A DNA stretch of 64,000 nt from Bacteroidota bacterium (GCA_016708785.1 JADJFC010000014.1:248001-312000), one strand, 5' to 3'. Positions 1 through 9,803 are shown, counted from the stretch's first letter. Notes: a model not told the origin generated them from the sequence alone. Translations and numbers: made by a program.

Positions 1-741
1 TACGACCAACCGGAAATAAACTATTCCGGTCAACGAAAAACTGATCCACGGATTGCAGAGTATGTTTACAAAGCGCTTGGAAATTCCAAAACGGTTTTAA
101 ATGTTGGTGCGGGCGCAGGTTCATATGAACCGGAGGATCGTTATGTAATCGCAGTTGAGCCCTCTCCTACAATGCGAGCACAGCGATTGAGCAACAACAA
201 AATTCCGGCAATAAATGCAACAGCCGATTCACTACCCTTCAGCGACAAATCATTTGATGCATCAATGGCAATGGTAACTGTCCATCATTGGCCGGATCTT
301 GAAAAAGGATTGCTGGAATTGAAGCGAGTCACGAGAAACAAAATCGTCATTATGACATTTGATCCTGATGCATTGAATGATTTCTGGAATGCAAATTATT
401 TTCCTGAATTGATAGAGGTAGAACGACAACGATATCCCAAACTTGAACGAATCATAAAAGCGATTGGCGGCAAATCAGAGATTATAAAAATTCCAATTCC
501 GCTTGATTGTGTCGACGGATTCCAGGAAGCTTTTTACGGAAGACCTGAAGCTTTTTTAGAAAAATCTGTACGTATTGCTCAGTCTGCCTGGGGATTTTTA
601 CCCCCCGGACTTGAAGAAAAATATACGAATGCACTGGCTCATGATTTAAAATCCGGTGAGTGGGATAGGAATTACGGACATTTCAGGACACAGGCTACTT
701 TTACTTGTGCATTGAGGTTGATTGTGTTTTCGATTAATTGA
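1..741 (+). CDS. Class I SAM-dependent methyltransferase, 5'-truncated
   Basis: The frame is open from the first base, so the N-terminus lies outside the window; 246 residues are visible. The glycine-rich SAM-binding loop VLNVGAGAG lies at visible residues 32-40. An acidic strand end (AVEPS) follows, then the LPFSDKSFDASMA stretch usual in Methyltransf_11-type enzymes. The ATG at 172 lies after the SAM loop and is not the true start. The family transfers a methyl group from S-adenosylmethionine; the acceptor cannot be read from sequence. No operon partner is visible because the next gene has its own promoter. The fold assignment is firm, the substrate unknown. Confidence 0.85.
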   Translation, partial: YDQPEINYSGQRKTDPRIAEYVYKALGNSKTVLNVGAGAGSYEPEDRYVIAVEPSPTMRAQRLSNNKIPAINATADSLPFSDKSFDASMAMVTVHHWPDLEKGLLELKRVTRNKIVIMTFDPDALNDFWNANYFPELIEVERQRYPKLERIIKAIGGKSEIIKIPIPLDCVDGFQEAFYGRPEAFLEKSVRIAQSAWGFLPPGLEEKYTNALAHDLKSGEWDRNYGHFRTQATFTCALRLIVFSIN

Positions 742-836
742 ATAATTGCCTCTATGTTGACAACCCCAAATTATCAACAACATCACTATTTATCCCCTAA
801 AACCACCCCCTTTTTTACCTCCAAAACGTTCGGCCC

Positions 837-868
837 TTGCCGTAAACCGCCCAACTTTTCTATCTTTG
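837..868 (+). promoter_or_regulatory. Bacteroidota-type promoter for the PfkB kinase
   Basis: A TTG at 837-839 is followed after 21 bases by TATCTTTG at 861-868, an exact match to the TAnnTTTG -7 element of Bacteroidota. The start codon lies 20 bases further on, so the predicted leader is short. Confidence 0.6.
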
Positions 869-887
869 CCGAAAATCAACCAACCCC

Positions 888-1811
888 ATGAGCCTCGTAG
901 TAGTCGGAACAGTGGCATTTGACGCCATAGAAACACCATTCGGAAAAACAGATAAAATCATTGGCGGCGCAGCTACCTATTCAGGGATCTCTGCCTCTTA
1001 TTTTGGAAAAGACATCAAACTGGTTTCAGTTGTTGGTGAAGATTTCCCTACTGACATGATCGAAAAGTTCGGTCAGTTCGGATTGAACACTGAAGGCTTA
1101 CAAATTAAAAAAGGACAGAAAACTTTCTTCTGGTCAGGTAAATATCATGTAGACATGAATACGCGCGACACACTTGATACACAATTGAACGTGCTTCTTG
1201 ATTTCGACCCTGTAATTCCTGCATCGTATCAGGATTGCGAATTTTTGATGTTGAGTAATTTAATGCCGCAACTTCAGAAAAAAGTTATTGAGCGCATGAA
1301 TAAACGTCCGCGCTTAGTGGTAATGGATACCATGAATTTCTGGATGGAAACTCAGATGGATGCTTTGATCGATACGATCAAATTAGTTGATGTGCTTACG
1401 ATCAACGATTCTGAAGCTCGTAAACTTACTAATGAATATTCTTTAGTTCGCGCTGCACAGAAAATTTTGAAGATGGGACCTAAATACCTTATCATCAAAA
1501 AAGGCGAGCACGGTGCATTGCTCTTCAACAAAGAACAAGTTTTCTTCGCTCCTGCTCTTCCACTTGAAGATGTTTTCGATCCGACAGGCGCAGGCGATAC
1601 TTTCGCAGGTGGCTTCATCGGTTACCTTGCACAAACTCGCGACATTTCTTTTGAAAACATGAAACGCGGAATCATCTATGGTTCTGCAATGGCGTCTTTC
1701 TGTGTTGAGAAATTCGGTATCGAGAGATTAGCAGAATTGAAACAAGAAGAGATCGATGAAAGAGTTCAGCAATTTGTGAACCTTGTTCAGTTCGATATAG
1801 AACTAGTTTAA
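888..1811 (+). CDS. PfkB-family carbohydrate kinase
   Basis: This 307-residue protein has the normal length of the PfkB/ribokinase family, which phosphorylates sugars or nucleosides with ATP in the cytoplasm. The N-terminal GGAATYSG (about residues 27-34) is the substrate-side glycine motif. DPTGAGDTFAGG (from about residue 231) is the second PfkB signature, with the catalytic Asp near 237 and the anion hole. The substrate is not evident; Bacteroidota homologues are usually annotated only as sugar kinase. The start fits the promoter just upstream, and a strong terminator follows, so the gene appears monocistronic. Confidence 0.92.
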   Translation: MSLVVVGTVAFDAIETPFGKTDKIIGGAATYSGISASYFGKDIKLVSVVGEDFPTDMIEKFGQFGLNTEGLQIKKGQKTFFWSGKYHVDMNTRDTLDTQLNVLLDFDPVIPASYQDCEFLMLSNLMPQLQKKVIERMNKRPRLVVMDTMNFWMETQMDALIDTIKLVDVLTINDSEARKLTNEYSLVRAAQKILKMGPKYLIIKKGEHGALLFNKEQVFFAPALPLEDVFDPTGAGDTFAGGFIGYLAQTRDISFENMKRGIIYGSAMASFCVEKFGIERLAELKQEEIDERVQQFVNLVQFDIELV

Positions 1812-1819
1812 ATAAAACA

Positions 1820-1849
1820 AAAGCCCCGCTAACCCCGGGGCCTTTTTTG
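1820..1849 (+). terminator. Intrinsic terminator after the PfkB kinase
   Basis: GCCCCG at 1823-1828 pairs with CGGGGC at 1836-1841 across a short loop and is followed by a T tract. It lies just past the stop codon. Confidence 0.85.
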
Positions 1850-1855
1850 CTAAAT

Positions 1856-2092
1856 TTTTAGCCAGAATACACGAATAAATTGCTTGGGCCACGAATACGA
1901 ATATTCGATAAAATTGAGACCAAACAATCATTCATTCGTGTATTCATGGCTAAAATAATGTTTCAATTCCAATATAATACAAATTGTAAAGCCAATTTTA
2001 TTGGCCACGAATGCACGAATAGAAAAACAATTTATTCGTGTATTCGTGGCTAAAATAATGTTTCAATTTTAATATAATACAAATTGTGAAGC
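1856..2092. repeat. CACGAAT-type inverted repeats and a 62-bp direct repeat 5' of GxxExxY
   Basis: Two inverted repeats use the same vocabulary, with GCCACGAAT..CACGAAT facing ATTCGTGTATTCGTGGC: arms at about 1856-1876 / 1934-1955 and 2003-2020 / 2034-2051. The right arms and what follows also form a direct repeat, 1931-1992 and 2031-2092, with a period of exactly 100 bases. The same words recur after the GxxExxY gene (2585-2718) and at 51497-51573. There is no gene in 1850-2180. Confidence 0.85.
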
Positions 2093-2180
2093 GGACTCGA
2101 AAGGTTTCAGCATTTATTAGCAATGCTCAATCCAATCATAAATTAAATTCGTGAAATCAATTTGATTTTAAAATAATTTC

Positions 2181-2558
2181 ATGGAGGACAATATTCTATT
2201 TAAAAAAGAAAGTTTCCTGATTGTTGGGAAATGTATGGAAGTTCATAATAACCTTGGTGCCGGTTTTTTGGAAATCGTCTACAAAGATGCTCTAGAACTT
2301 GAATTCCGAAAAGCCGGAATCCCTTATGAAAGAGAAAAAATATATGATATAAATTATAAGGGCATTATTTTACCCCATAAATTCTTTGCAGATTTTGTTG
2401 CATTCGATAAAATCATTTTGGAAGTAAAAGGCACTTCGAAAATTAACGATGCGCTTATTGCACAATCGCTCAATTATTTGAAAGTGTCAGGCAATCAACT
2501 TGCAATAATTGCAAATTTTGGAGAATTAAAACTGAATACTAGAAGAGTTGTGCTTTGA
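2181..2558 (+). CDS. GxxExxY protein (PD-(D/E)XK nuclease-like)
   Basis: The 125-residue product contains the family-defining G-x-x-E-x-x-Y (GFLEIVY, about residues 29-35). It also has a PD-(D/E)XK-like core, ADFVAF followed by ILEVKG, and ends with the typical IIANFG strand. The family is widespread in environmental bacteria, often as several near-identical copies per genome, and its function is not established. Here it stands alone between two sets of CACGAAT-type inverted repeats. This arrangement suggests, but does not prove, that gene and repeats travel together. Confidence 0.9.
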   Translation: MEDNILFKKESFLIVGKCMEVHNNLGAGFLEIVYKDALELEFRKAGIPYEREKIYDINYKGIILPHKFFADFVAFDKIILEVKGTSKINDALIAQSLNYLKVSGNQLAIIANFGELKLNTRRVVL

Positions 2559-2584
2559 GCCACCGCCGATACTAAAATAAATTT

Positions 2585-2718
2585 GCCACGAATACACGAA
2601 TGGATTTTACTATTAGTGTATTCGTGCCAAAATAATTCGTGCATTCGTGGCAAAAAAATAATTCGTGTATTCGGGCAAATAAAAATTCGTGTATTCGTGG
2701 CTAAAACAATTCGTGGCG
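2585..2718. repeat. CACGAAT-type repeats 3' of GxxExxY
   Basis: GCCACGAATACACGAAT at 2585-2601 faces a slightly diverged ATTCGTG arm at about 2613-2629. Four further half-copies of ATTCGTG[CT]ATTCGTGGC follow, near 2633-2651, 2661-2676, 2684-2702 and 2709-2717. The cluster lies between the GxxExxY stop and the terminator of the minus-strand gene. Confidence 0.85.
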
Positions 2719-2722
2719 CGAC

Positions 2723-2757
2723 ATAAAAAAAGCCGCACCAAAATTGATGCGGCATAT
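2723..2757 (-). terminator. Intrinsic terminator of the 2802-7100 gene
   Basis: Read on the minus strand, GCCGCA (2753-2748) pairs with TGCGGC (2737-2732) and is followed by a run of seven T. It lies about 50 bases past the stop of the minus-strand T9SS gene. Confidence 0.8.
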
Positions 2758-2801
2758 ATTAGGATTAGGGAAATGCTTTTTTCTTCTGTTCTCGCTTATT
2801 T

Positions 2802-5800
2802 TTATCGAGTAACAATTTCAATGGCTTTATTGTAAATACCTTTGTCAGAAATAAATCTTATCTGATAAATTCCTTGTGACAATCCTTCAACCGGAACAGC
2901 GATTTGATTGCTGTGGACTTTATTCTGAACCATCAACTTTCCGGTAACATCAAAGATCTCTATCATTTCAACTTTTATATCAGTCGTATGAATATTCAAA
3001 ACTGTTGTGGCAGGATTTGGATATACAGAGAAATGTGAGCTCAGATCAATTTCTGCAACTTTATTGAACAGCGGATCTACAATGATCGTATCATTCACTC
3101 TCGCTACCGATTGTACGTACTGTGTATAGGTAATTGCAGAAACATCCGTAAGTCTGAAAAGTGAATTCGTTACAGTAGAAATATTATCGACGATCACAAC
3201 ATCAAACAAAGCAAGATGTCCATAACCATTCAGAATATTCTGCTGGTCATTTCTCACCATTGCAACATCGATCTTTCCGATAGTCGGGAAGTGTCGTACA
3301 AACGTGATCATATCTACGCCCTGAGTTCCCAGCCAGCTTCCTGTAAAGTCTTCCTGTACAGAATTGGTATCAACTACTGTCGGATCGTAATTAATTGAAA
3401 AAGCTATACCGTAAAGACTATCGACCGGCAATAACGCCGTACCTAAAAGTACATCAACCTGCACTGCCATCATCGGTCCAACGGTATCAGGAGTTGCATC
3501 CAGCATTAATGGTGGCAATACAGCATTGGTAGAAACATTTGGATTTGCAAAACGAGCAGGATGCGTCAGTGAATAATTTTGATTGATTGCAGTTGTATCA
3601 GCATATTCAACAACACCATTTCCATCACAGTCTGCATGCTTCATATTGATTGCTGTTGCAAAATAATTTGTAAAATCTGCAGCAGGCTGAGCTGTCCACG
3701 AATTATTTGCTCCTGCTCTCACCGGTCCAATTTCATTGAAAGCAACACCAATATTTAAAATGTCCACATTGTTACAGATAAGATCATAATTCGCATCGCC
3801 GGGCCATACATCAGAAGTTGTATTGCATGTAGTAAACTGCCATCCTGTATTACCTCCAAGATCCGAACAGCCTTGTCCGGCATAAAAGTTTGATGTTCCT
3901 GCTGTCACGATATCCTGTAAGAAAGTATTGTGCAGACAAACATCACTTCCCGATTTAGTGATTGTCACCGTTAGTTGTCCTCTCATAGAGACAGGAAAGC
4001 CAGGTGTTCCATTACTTAGAAGTTCTGATCCAATTGCAATTTGTCCTTGCATGTATAATATATGCCCCGGACTATTTGCGAACAGTGTATCAAAATACCA
4101 GTTTCCAAAAATAGCTGCATCATTATACACTGTCAATTTTCCAATGGAGTCTTGTGTGAATGTTGAATTCAATCCGACATAAGAATATGCATTCATTGTT
4201 TTACAGCTAAATGGTCTTGCACTGAAAGAAGCATTACTGTAAACATCTATCGTTCTGAATTGTCCGGGTGTATTGAAGTCCGTACCATACGTACCGAATC
4301 CCGGTGCGAAAAATCTCATTTCAATGTCAGTGTTAACCGTATTCAACACAGTTCCTTGAAGATCAAAGTTGGTCGTAATGATTTTGACCGGGCCTGCCGT
4401 AAATGTTGTACCAATAGAAGAAGTGATGCTTGATGCTTGAATATCATTTCCATTCATATCAAAGGACCCTGAGATCATATCCAGAGCTGTTGCAGTCAGC
4501 GAACTTGCCAATGAAATTGTGTTTGTACCATTGATCAAGATTTCCCGTAATGTATTTCCGGAAGTATTTAACGTCGAATTTGAAGTTCCTCGTAAAATAA
4601 GATCGTCGACATTAAAATTCATAGCTGGCTCAAGAAGCAATGAAGTGTTGACAGATAATGTACCTAGTTCAAAAGTTATATTTGCCCCTGCACCGTTCAT
4701 TACAAGAGAATTGACAGAAATGTTATCCAAATCTGAATTTATTGTCTGTCCTGCGATACCTGAATTTAAATCGAAGATCACATCATCAACTGCTGATGGT
4801 GTACAGCTGATGTTTGGTCCTCCGCTTGTCAATGACCAATGCATTGTATCTTGCCATACACCACCTCCGCCAATCCAATACAATGTTCGTGGTGCCGGAG
4901 AATTGATCGCTATGCCTGTATTTCCGCCGGAATTAATGCTTTGGTCGGCCACAAAGTTTGCTCCGCTTGCATTGATCCCTTGTAAGTCGACATGAAATAA
5001 ATAAACCGCATTTCCATTAGATTGAAAGAAATTTGTTTGCTGTCCGGCGTTCGAACATTTTATTTCAATAAAATTCGAACAGCTACCGGCATTAACATTA
5101 AAAACATTATTTATGGTCATAGTCATACCGGGATCCTGTAAATAAGAATGGCAATCACTATCTAAATATAATGTGTCTACAGAATTATCGCCAATCACAA
5201 TTAAATTTCCATATGCAGAAAATGAACGAATTGTATTATGATGACCAAGAGTAACCGTTCCAAAATTAGTAAAGTAATTTGCTGTAAGATTAGAATCAAC
5301 CGCCCCGGAATATAAAAATTCTACTCTATAGAAATCTGCCGCTCTATAAATTCTGGAGTTCTCGGCATCCATTGTCAGTGTTGCAGTTGTTGATCCCGGC
5401 GTAGTTCCGTCAATAAAATATTCCTTCATGTACAAATGAGAATTTGTCATGGTCATTGTCGTCATTGGATATCCACTCAATGCTAAGCCATAAACATTTT
5501 CATTACTAATATCTAAATGGCCGCCTTCCAAGAATAATTGAAGCATATGTAAATCTCCTGTCAAAGTATATGTTGCCGTTGTAAGGATTTCCAGATAATA
5601 TAAATCGCTTGCGCATTCTAAAACTGAGTTTACCGATGCTTTCAGAAAAACAGTTGTCACTCTCCAGTTGAGTGAATCCATAAGAATAAAATCTCCTTCA
5701 ACAGTAAGTCTTGTTCCAAAAAAAGTACACGATGAAGGAATAGTATTCGCATTAAAATTTTTAACGAATACATTATCGTTCACCAAATAAACAGAATCAT

Positions 5801-7100
5801 TTCCGCTAAGTGAATTAGCATCAAAATAAACATTGTCCAATGGAGATGGAACGCATGAAACTGCTGCTCCGCCACTCGTGAGCGACCAATGGTTTGGATC
5901 ATTCCAGTTCCCGGTTCCGCCGATCCAATAAAGATTTCGCGAAGTGATGGTGTTGATCGTCCAACCGGTATTGTTCCCAAGATCGATTGAATTATTGGCA
6001 GTGAACGTAGCGCCGCCTGTTGCAATTACGCCATGAATATTTGTATAACTTACATCTATCGATCCGCTTGGGCATGAAATTGTGCACACTCCACCAACTG
6101 TTGCGGAATATGCATAGATGTTTCCGAATTGATTGCAATCGGCATTTACAATCAACTTGTTGTTGACGGTAATAGTTGTGTTGTCATAAATTCTAAGATC
6201 GCTACAGATCAAACTATCAAAGGTTGATGTGAACAGGAATGCATTACTTTGAAATATTGCTTTATGAATATCGCCTTCATCGCAAAATGCGTCTTCAACC
6301 ACTGAGCAATAGTTGATGGTAATATATTTTATTGAGCCTGCACCAGTGAATACAACTGAATCAAATGCATTTGTGGTATTGGTACCATCAATTTCACCCG
6401 AAGTACAATCGAACAATACATTTGTTTGATTTGCAGTTGGCATATTTCCTAGTGCATACAACTTACGCGGGTTAAAAGAAAACAACGTGCCGGTAATTGT
6501 AATCTGAATATCGCCTGAAATTAACGTAGCTGTGTTTGCCAGATAAAGCGAGTTACAACTGATATCGAAACCATTTGCATCCAGCGAACCGGAATTTATA
6601 TTAATATCTCCCTGCGCATTAAATTCTGATTGCAATGTATAATCGCCCGTACCATCGATTTGTACATAACTGAAGGTCTGTCCAAAGGTATGAATCAAGT
6701 TTCCGCTGGTATTTGATAATAAAGTCAGGCCCATCTGTTCAACAGTAACAGAAGATGCCAGCACAAAACTTCCGGCAACATTGAGAATGCCTCCTGCTCC
6801 ACGAAACGTAGGGGCATATTGAACGCCTGTCCAGTTCATACTTTTACAATAGTAGAATGTATTGTCAAAAAAAACGTCCTGACCTAAAGCTGTAAAGGAG
6901 TTACTATCAAAGACCACATCATCGGTGATCGTCGGAATAGAAGTTTGAAAAGTCGTACCTCCGCTCGATGTCGCCCAATGATTAGCATAATCGCTCCAAA
7001 CGCCGGCCCCGCCGACCCAATAATAAGTTGATGCTTTCAAATTAACAGAAGCGATCAGTAGCATGGTAAATGCAAAAAGAATTCGTGTAGCTGTTTTCAT
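2802..7100 (-). CDS. Large secreted T9SS protein with dockerin-like and cohesin-like regions
   Basis: This 1432-residue protein starts with a signal peptide (residues 1-23, ending NLKAS). The first three quarters are three similar modules, each opening with YW[IV]GG.G.W.D..HW..[ST]SGG and carrying many strand-turn repeats, which suggests a beta-helical fold. A Ca-binding, dockerin-like segment follows (WPGDANYDLICNNVDIL ... HADCDGNGVVEYADT), then a cohesin-like beta domain (FSINYDPTVVDT). The end is a type A T9SS sorting domain (FSVYPNPATTVLNIHT to the C-terminus), implying export across the outer membrane and surface attachment. The substrate or partner is unknown. Dockerin and cohesin are read from motifs only. 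Confidence 0.85.
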   Translation of the reverse strand: MKTATRILFAFTMLLIASVNLKASTYYWVGGAGVWSDYANHWATSSGGTTFQTSIPTITDDVVFDSNSFTALGQDVFFDNTFYYCKSMNWTGVQYAPTFRGAGGILNVAGSFVLASSVTVEQMGLTLLSNTSGNLIHTFGQTFSYVQIDGTGDYTLQSEFNAQGDININSGSLDANGFDISCNSLYLANTATLISGDIQITITGTLFSFNPRKLYALGNMPTANQTNVLFDCTSGEIDGTNTTNAFDSVVFTGAGSIKYITINYCSVVEDAFCDEGDIHKAIFQSNAFLFTSTFDSLICSDLRIYDNTTITVNNKLIVNADCNQFGNIYAYSATVGGVCTISCPSGSIDVSYTNIHGVIATGGATFTANNSIDLGNNTGWTINTITSRNLYWIGGTGNWNDPNHWSLTSGGAAVSCVPSPLDNVYFDANSLSGNDSVYLVNDNVFVKNFNANTIPSSCTFFGTRLTVEGDFILMDSLNWRVTTVFLKASVNSVLECASDLYYLEILTTATYTLTGDLHMLQLFLEGGHLDISNENVYGLALSGYPMTTMTMTNSHLYMKEYFIDGTTPGSTTATLTMDAENSRIYRAADFYRVEFLYSGAVDSNLTANYFTNFGTVTLGHHNTIRSFSAYGNLIVIGDNSVDTLYLDSDCHSYLQDPGMTMTINNVFNVNAGSCSNFIEIKCSNAGQQTNFFQSNGNAVYLFHVDLQGINASGANFVADQSINSGGNTGIAINSPAPRTLYWIGGGGVWQDTMHWSLTSGGPNISCTPSAVDDVIFDLNSGIAGQTINSDLDNISVNSLVMNGAGANITFELGTLSVNTSLLLEPAMNFNVDDLILRGTSNSTLNTSGNTLREILINGTNTISLASSLTATALDMISGSFDMNGNDIQASSITSSIGTTFTAGPVKIITTNFDLQGTVLNTVNTDIEMRFFAPGFGTYGTDFNTPGQFRTIDVYSNASFSARPFSCKTMNAYSYVGLNSTFTQDSIGKLTVYNDAAIFGNWYFDTLFANSPGHILYMQGQIAIGSELLSNGTPGFPVSMRGQLTVTITKSGSDVCLHNTFLQDIVTAGTSNFYAGQGCSDLGGNTGWQFTTCNTTSDVWPGDANYDLICNNVDILNIGVAFNEIGPVRAGANNSWTAQPAADFTNYFATAINMKHADCDGNGVVEYADTTAINQNYSLTHPARFANPNVSTNAVLPPLMLDATPDTVGPMMAVQVDVLLGTALLPVDSLYGIAFSINYDPTVVDTNSVQEDFTGSWLGTQGVDMITFVRHFPTIGKIDVAMVRNDQQNILNGYGHLALFDVVIVDNISTVTNSLFRLTDVSAITYTQYVQSVARVNDTIIVDPLFNKVAEIDLSSHFSVYPNPATTVLNIHTTDIKVEMIEIFDVTGKLMVQNKVHSNQIAVPVEGLSQGIYQIRFISDKGIYNKAIEIVTR

Positions 7101-7144
7101 AATCGTTTATTTTTTCCTATTGGCTTAGATACATTTTCACGTTA

Positions 7145-7152
7145 CAAACATA
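7145..7152 (-). promoter_or_regulatory. -7 element for the 2802-7100 gene
   Basis: On the minus strand this reads TATGTTTG, an exact TAnnTTTG, 44 bases before the start codon. I see no clear -33 element. Confidence 0.45.
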
Positions 7153-7236
7153 TCAGGACTTGGCATGATAAAAAAATACACTTTTTAGCATTTGTCGGGT
7201 GCCATTTTTTAGATATTTCATGCCTTTCATTGGCAA

Positions 7237-7271
7237 TTTGTGCTAATTAGTTCAAATTTTTTACTACTTTG
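7237..7271 (+). promoter_or_regulatory. Possible promoter for the 7313 gene
   Basis: TTTG at 7237-7240 is followed by an imperfect -7 element (TACTACTTTG, ending at 7271), 41 bases before the ATG. The -7 element departs from TAnnTTTG, so the call is tentative. Confidence 0.4.
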
Positions 7272-7312
7272 TCAGCACCATATTTTAACCCGGCCTGACA
7301 CAAAAGTCACAA

Positions 7313-8707
7313 ATGAGCACTTTGAAAGTTAAAGAATTAATCGACGCACTAAGTTCGGGAGAAGTTAAATTGTTCCGGAACTATCTCGATTCAAAACCGA
7401 TTAACTCATCGGAGATTATGAGTAAATTATTTGAATTACTCCTCACCGACGCTTCTATTTCAAAGGAGAATATTTTCCGCAAACTATTGGGTAATGAAAA
7501 ATACAACGACAAAAAAATCCGGTATCTATTTTCAGAGTTAACTGCACATCTGGAAAAATTTATCACTCTGATAGAATTTGAAAAAGACACTGAAGAGTTT
7601 TCGCTTTTTAAACAAAAGTCATTATCGATACGGAGTGCACATAAAGCATATTCGTTTGCAATGCAAAATAGTCCTGTCAAATCTGAAAAAGCAAATGCGA
7701 CTTCCTATCTGAACACATTCCGTTCAATTGAAATAGCAAACGACTTTGATTCAAAGCATCTCTCACGTCTCTCACAATTAAATTACTCCTCGCTTTTAAA
7801 CAACCTTGATCTTTTTTATTTTACAAAAAAGCTTCAACTGCAATGTGAGCTCATCAATTTAAAAAATGTACTTAATAAAGAACACGATGTTGTTTTAATA
7901 GATCCAATTTGTGAATATTTAAAAGCTAATCGGTTTCTGAATTCGCCACTGGTTGAGGTCTACTACAATATTCTGATCACCCTAAATAGCACAGAAAGTG
8001 ATTCCGAAACCTCATTTAGTAAAATTCTGGTTCTTACCCAAGAGCATCAAAGTATTTTGTCTATTGAAGATCTGAAGAACATTTATCAATACGAAAAAAA
8101 TTTTTGCATCCGCAGAATTAACAAAGGTGAAGATAATTACAGGCATATATTATTCAATCTTTACAAGACAATACTCGCCAATAAAAGAATAATGAATCAC
8201 GAATATTTTTCACAATGGGAGTTTAAAAATATCGTCACTCTTGGATTGCGTCTGAAGGAAGGCGAATGGACAAAAAATTTTATTTCCAAATACATTAATT
8301 TTCTTCCTCCTTCAGAAAGAAAAAATGCGTTGACATACAATACGGCTATGCTATATTATTATAGCAAAAGCTACAAGTTTGTTTTAAAATATTTGCAGGA
8401 AGTTGAATTCACGGATCTATACTATCAGCTCGATTCAAAATCGATATTACTGAAAGTATATTTCGAAACAGATGAACAGGAAGCATTATTGCATCACATA
8501 GCTGCATTCAAAGTGTTTCTTTCTCGTAACAAAAATATCTCATCGTATCAGCTGACGATCTACAAGAATTTTATCCGTTACTCGTTAAAAATATTTCGTG
8601 CCGGAACAAATACCGGTAAGTTGAACATTTTGAAAAAGGAAATAGCATCCTCTTCAAACATCTCTGACCGCAACTGGCTTCTTGAACGAATCAACGAAGT
8701 GCTTTGA
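7313..8707 (+). CDS. Helical protein of unknown function, Bacteroidota type
   Basis: This 464-residue protein has no signal peptide or membrane segment. It is lysine-, leucine- and tyrosine-rich and predicted by eye to be almost entirely helical, possibly TPR-like in its second half (for example ALTYNTAMLYYYSKSYKFVLKYL). The opening, LSSGEVKLFRNYLDSKPIN, resembles the start of long cytoplasmic proteins seen as paralogues in Bacteroidota and usually annotated as hypothetical. It is divergent from the T9SS gene and convergent with the cytochrome gene, so it is probably transcribed alone. No function can be assigned. Confidence 0.75.
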   Translation: MSTLKVKELIDALSSGEVKLFRNYLDSKPINSSEIMSKLFELLLTDASISKENIFRKLLGNEKYNDKKIRYLFSELTAHLEKFITLIEFEKDTEEFSLFKQKSLSIRSAHKAYSFAMQNSPVKSEKANATSYLNTFRSIEIANDFDSKHLSRLSQLNYSSLLNNLDLFYFTKKLQLQCELINLKNVLNKEHDVVLIDPICEYLKANRFLNSPLVEVYYNILITLNSTESDSETSFSKILVLTQEHQSILSIEDLKNIYQYEKNFCIRRINKGEDNYRHILFNLYKTILANKRIMNHEYFSQWEFKNIVTLGLRLKEGEWTKNFISKYINFLPPSERKNALTYNTAMLYYYSKSYKFVLKYLQEVEFTDLYYQLDSKSILLKVYFETDEQEALLHHIAAFKVFLSRNKNISSYQLTIYKNFIRYSLKIFRAGTNTGKLNILKKEIASSSNISDRNWLLERINEVL

Positions 8708-8722
8708 GCATATTTTCAACAA

Positions 8723-9705
8723 CTACTGCTTCGAAAACTTTTCTACCTTATTAACGATCGGCGGCATCGTTCTCAGATACTCATAAATTGCTCCAAGATC
8801 TTCGTCGGTTAAATCGCACAAGCGCGCCCATGGCATGATCGTGTTATTTCCATCTTTTTCTACAAGAATATTTTTCGATGCATCATTACGATAAAAAGCA
8901 AATTTTTCAATGAACGCTTCTTTTGTCAACAAGCCAATTCCTGTTTCCTTATCGGGTGTAATATTCGCTGAAGTCGAACATTTTCCGTTTACACAAAACT
9001 TAAACCCGCCGGCAAATTCTGTTCCCGGCATGATCTGTCCTTTTTCCAGTTTAGTGTGGCAGTCGATACAACCTACAGCGTTTGCCATATACTTTCCATA
9101 AGCAATGGTGTTTGCTTTATCAGGTATCGTTTGTACGAACTCAGGGAAATCACTTGGAATTGTTTTACGATAAAATTCAAGGGGAAATCCAGAGTGCGTT
9201 CCGGGATTTTATTTTCAATGGGTTTTAGTGTTCGTAGATAAGCGATGATAGAATACAAATCTTCTTGCGACATATGTCTGAAGCGATTATATGGCATAAG
9301 TGGAAACAAAGCCTCGCCTTTTTTATTTACACCAACTGTGATTGCTCGCAATATTTCACCGTCAGTCCAATCACCGATTCCCGCCGGTGTAATATTTTTT
9401 GCATAGAGGACGCCTGGAATATTTGCAACTGTTTTATCGAACATTTCACCACCCATACCTTCTGTTCCGGGAATGATGGGACCGGAGTACTTTGTAAAAT
9501 CTCTTTTCGAATGACAGTCGATACAGTTCGCTGCAATGTTTGCGAGGTACTTTCCTCGTTCCAGACGTTCAGGTGTTATTTCAACGTGAATGTCTTTTGC
9601 GGGGGCTACATTAGGATGTGTACTATTAAAATAGATCAACCACCCTAAGCCAGCTACGATTAATACTCCGAGAATAAGTCCAATTGCCTTTAAAATAGTT
9701 TTCAT
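8723..9705 (-). CDS. Diheme cytochrome c, interrupted by a frameshift
   Basis: The N-terminus (9705) is a membrane anchor, residues 4-25. Two c-type haem sites follow: CIDCH in the first half and CIDCH again after YGKYMANAVG in the second. The reading splits into two frames, 9705-9073 and 9088-8723. Adding one base to the G run at 9181-9184 restores a continuous protein of about 327 residues (LDFPLEFYRKTIPSDFPEF...). The protein should act in periplasmic electron transfer, anchored to the inner membrane. The partner oxidase or dehydrogenase is not in the window. The break is most likely a sequencing error. Confidence 0.85.
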
Positions 9706-9746
9706 GGTGAATGTGTTTTTATGTGGTGTATATATGTTAGTGGCGA

Positions 9747-9776
9747 CAAATATATAAAAGATTAGAAATTAGCAAA
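9747..9776 (-). promoter_or_regulatory. Promoter of the cytochrome c gene
   Basis: On the minus strand, TTTG (9776-9773) is followed after 18 bases by TATATTTG (9754-9747), a perfect -7 element 42 bases before the start codon. Confidence 0.55.
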
Positions 9777-9803
9777 ATAGGTTAAAAAAAATTGCAAAAA
9801 GGC

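Noticed and set aside
4519..4995. 158-codon plus-strand frame inside the large T9SS gene
   Set aside because: It is antisense to a clearly coding repeat protein and shows no domain, start signal or codon pattern of its own.
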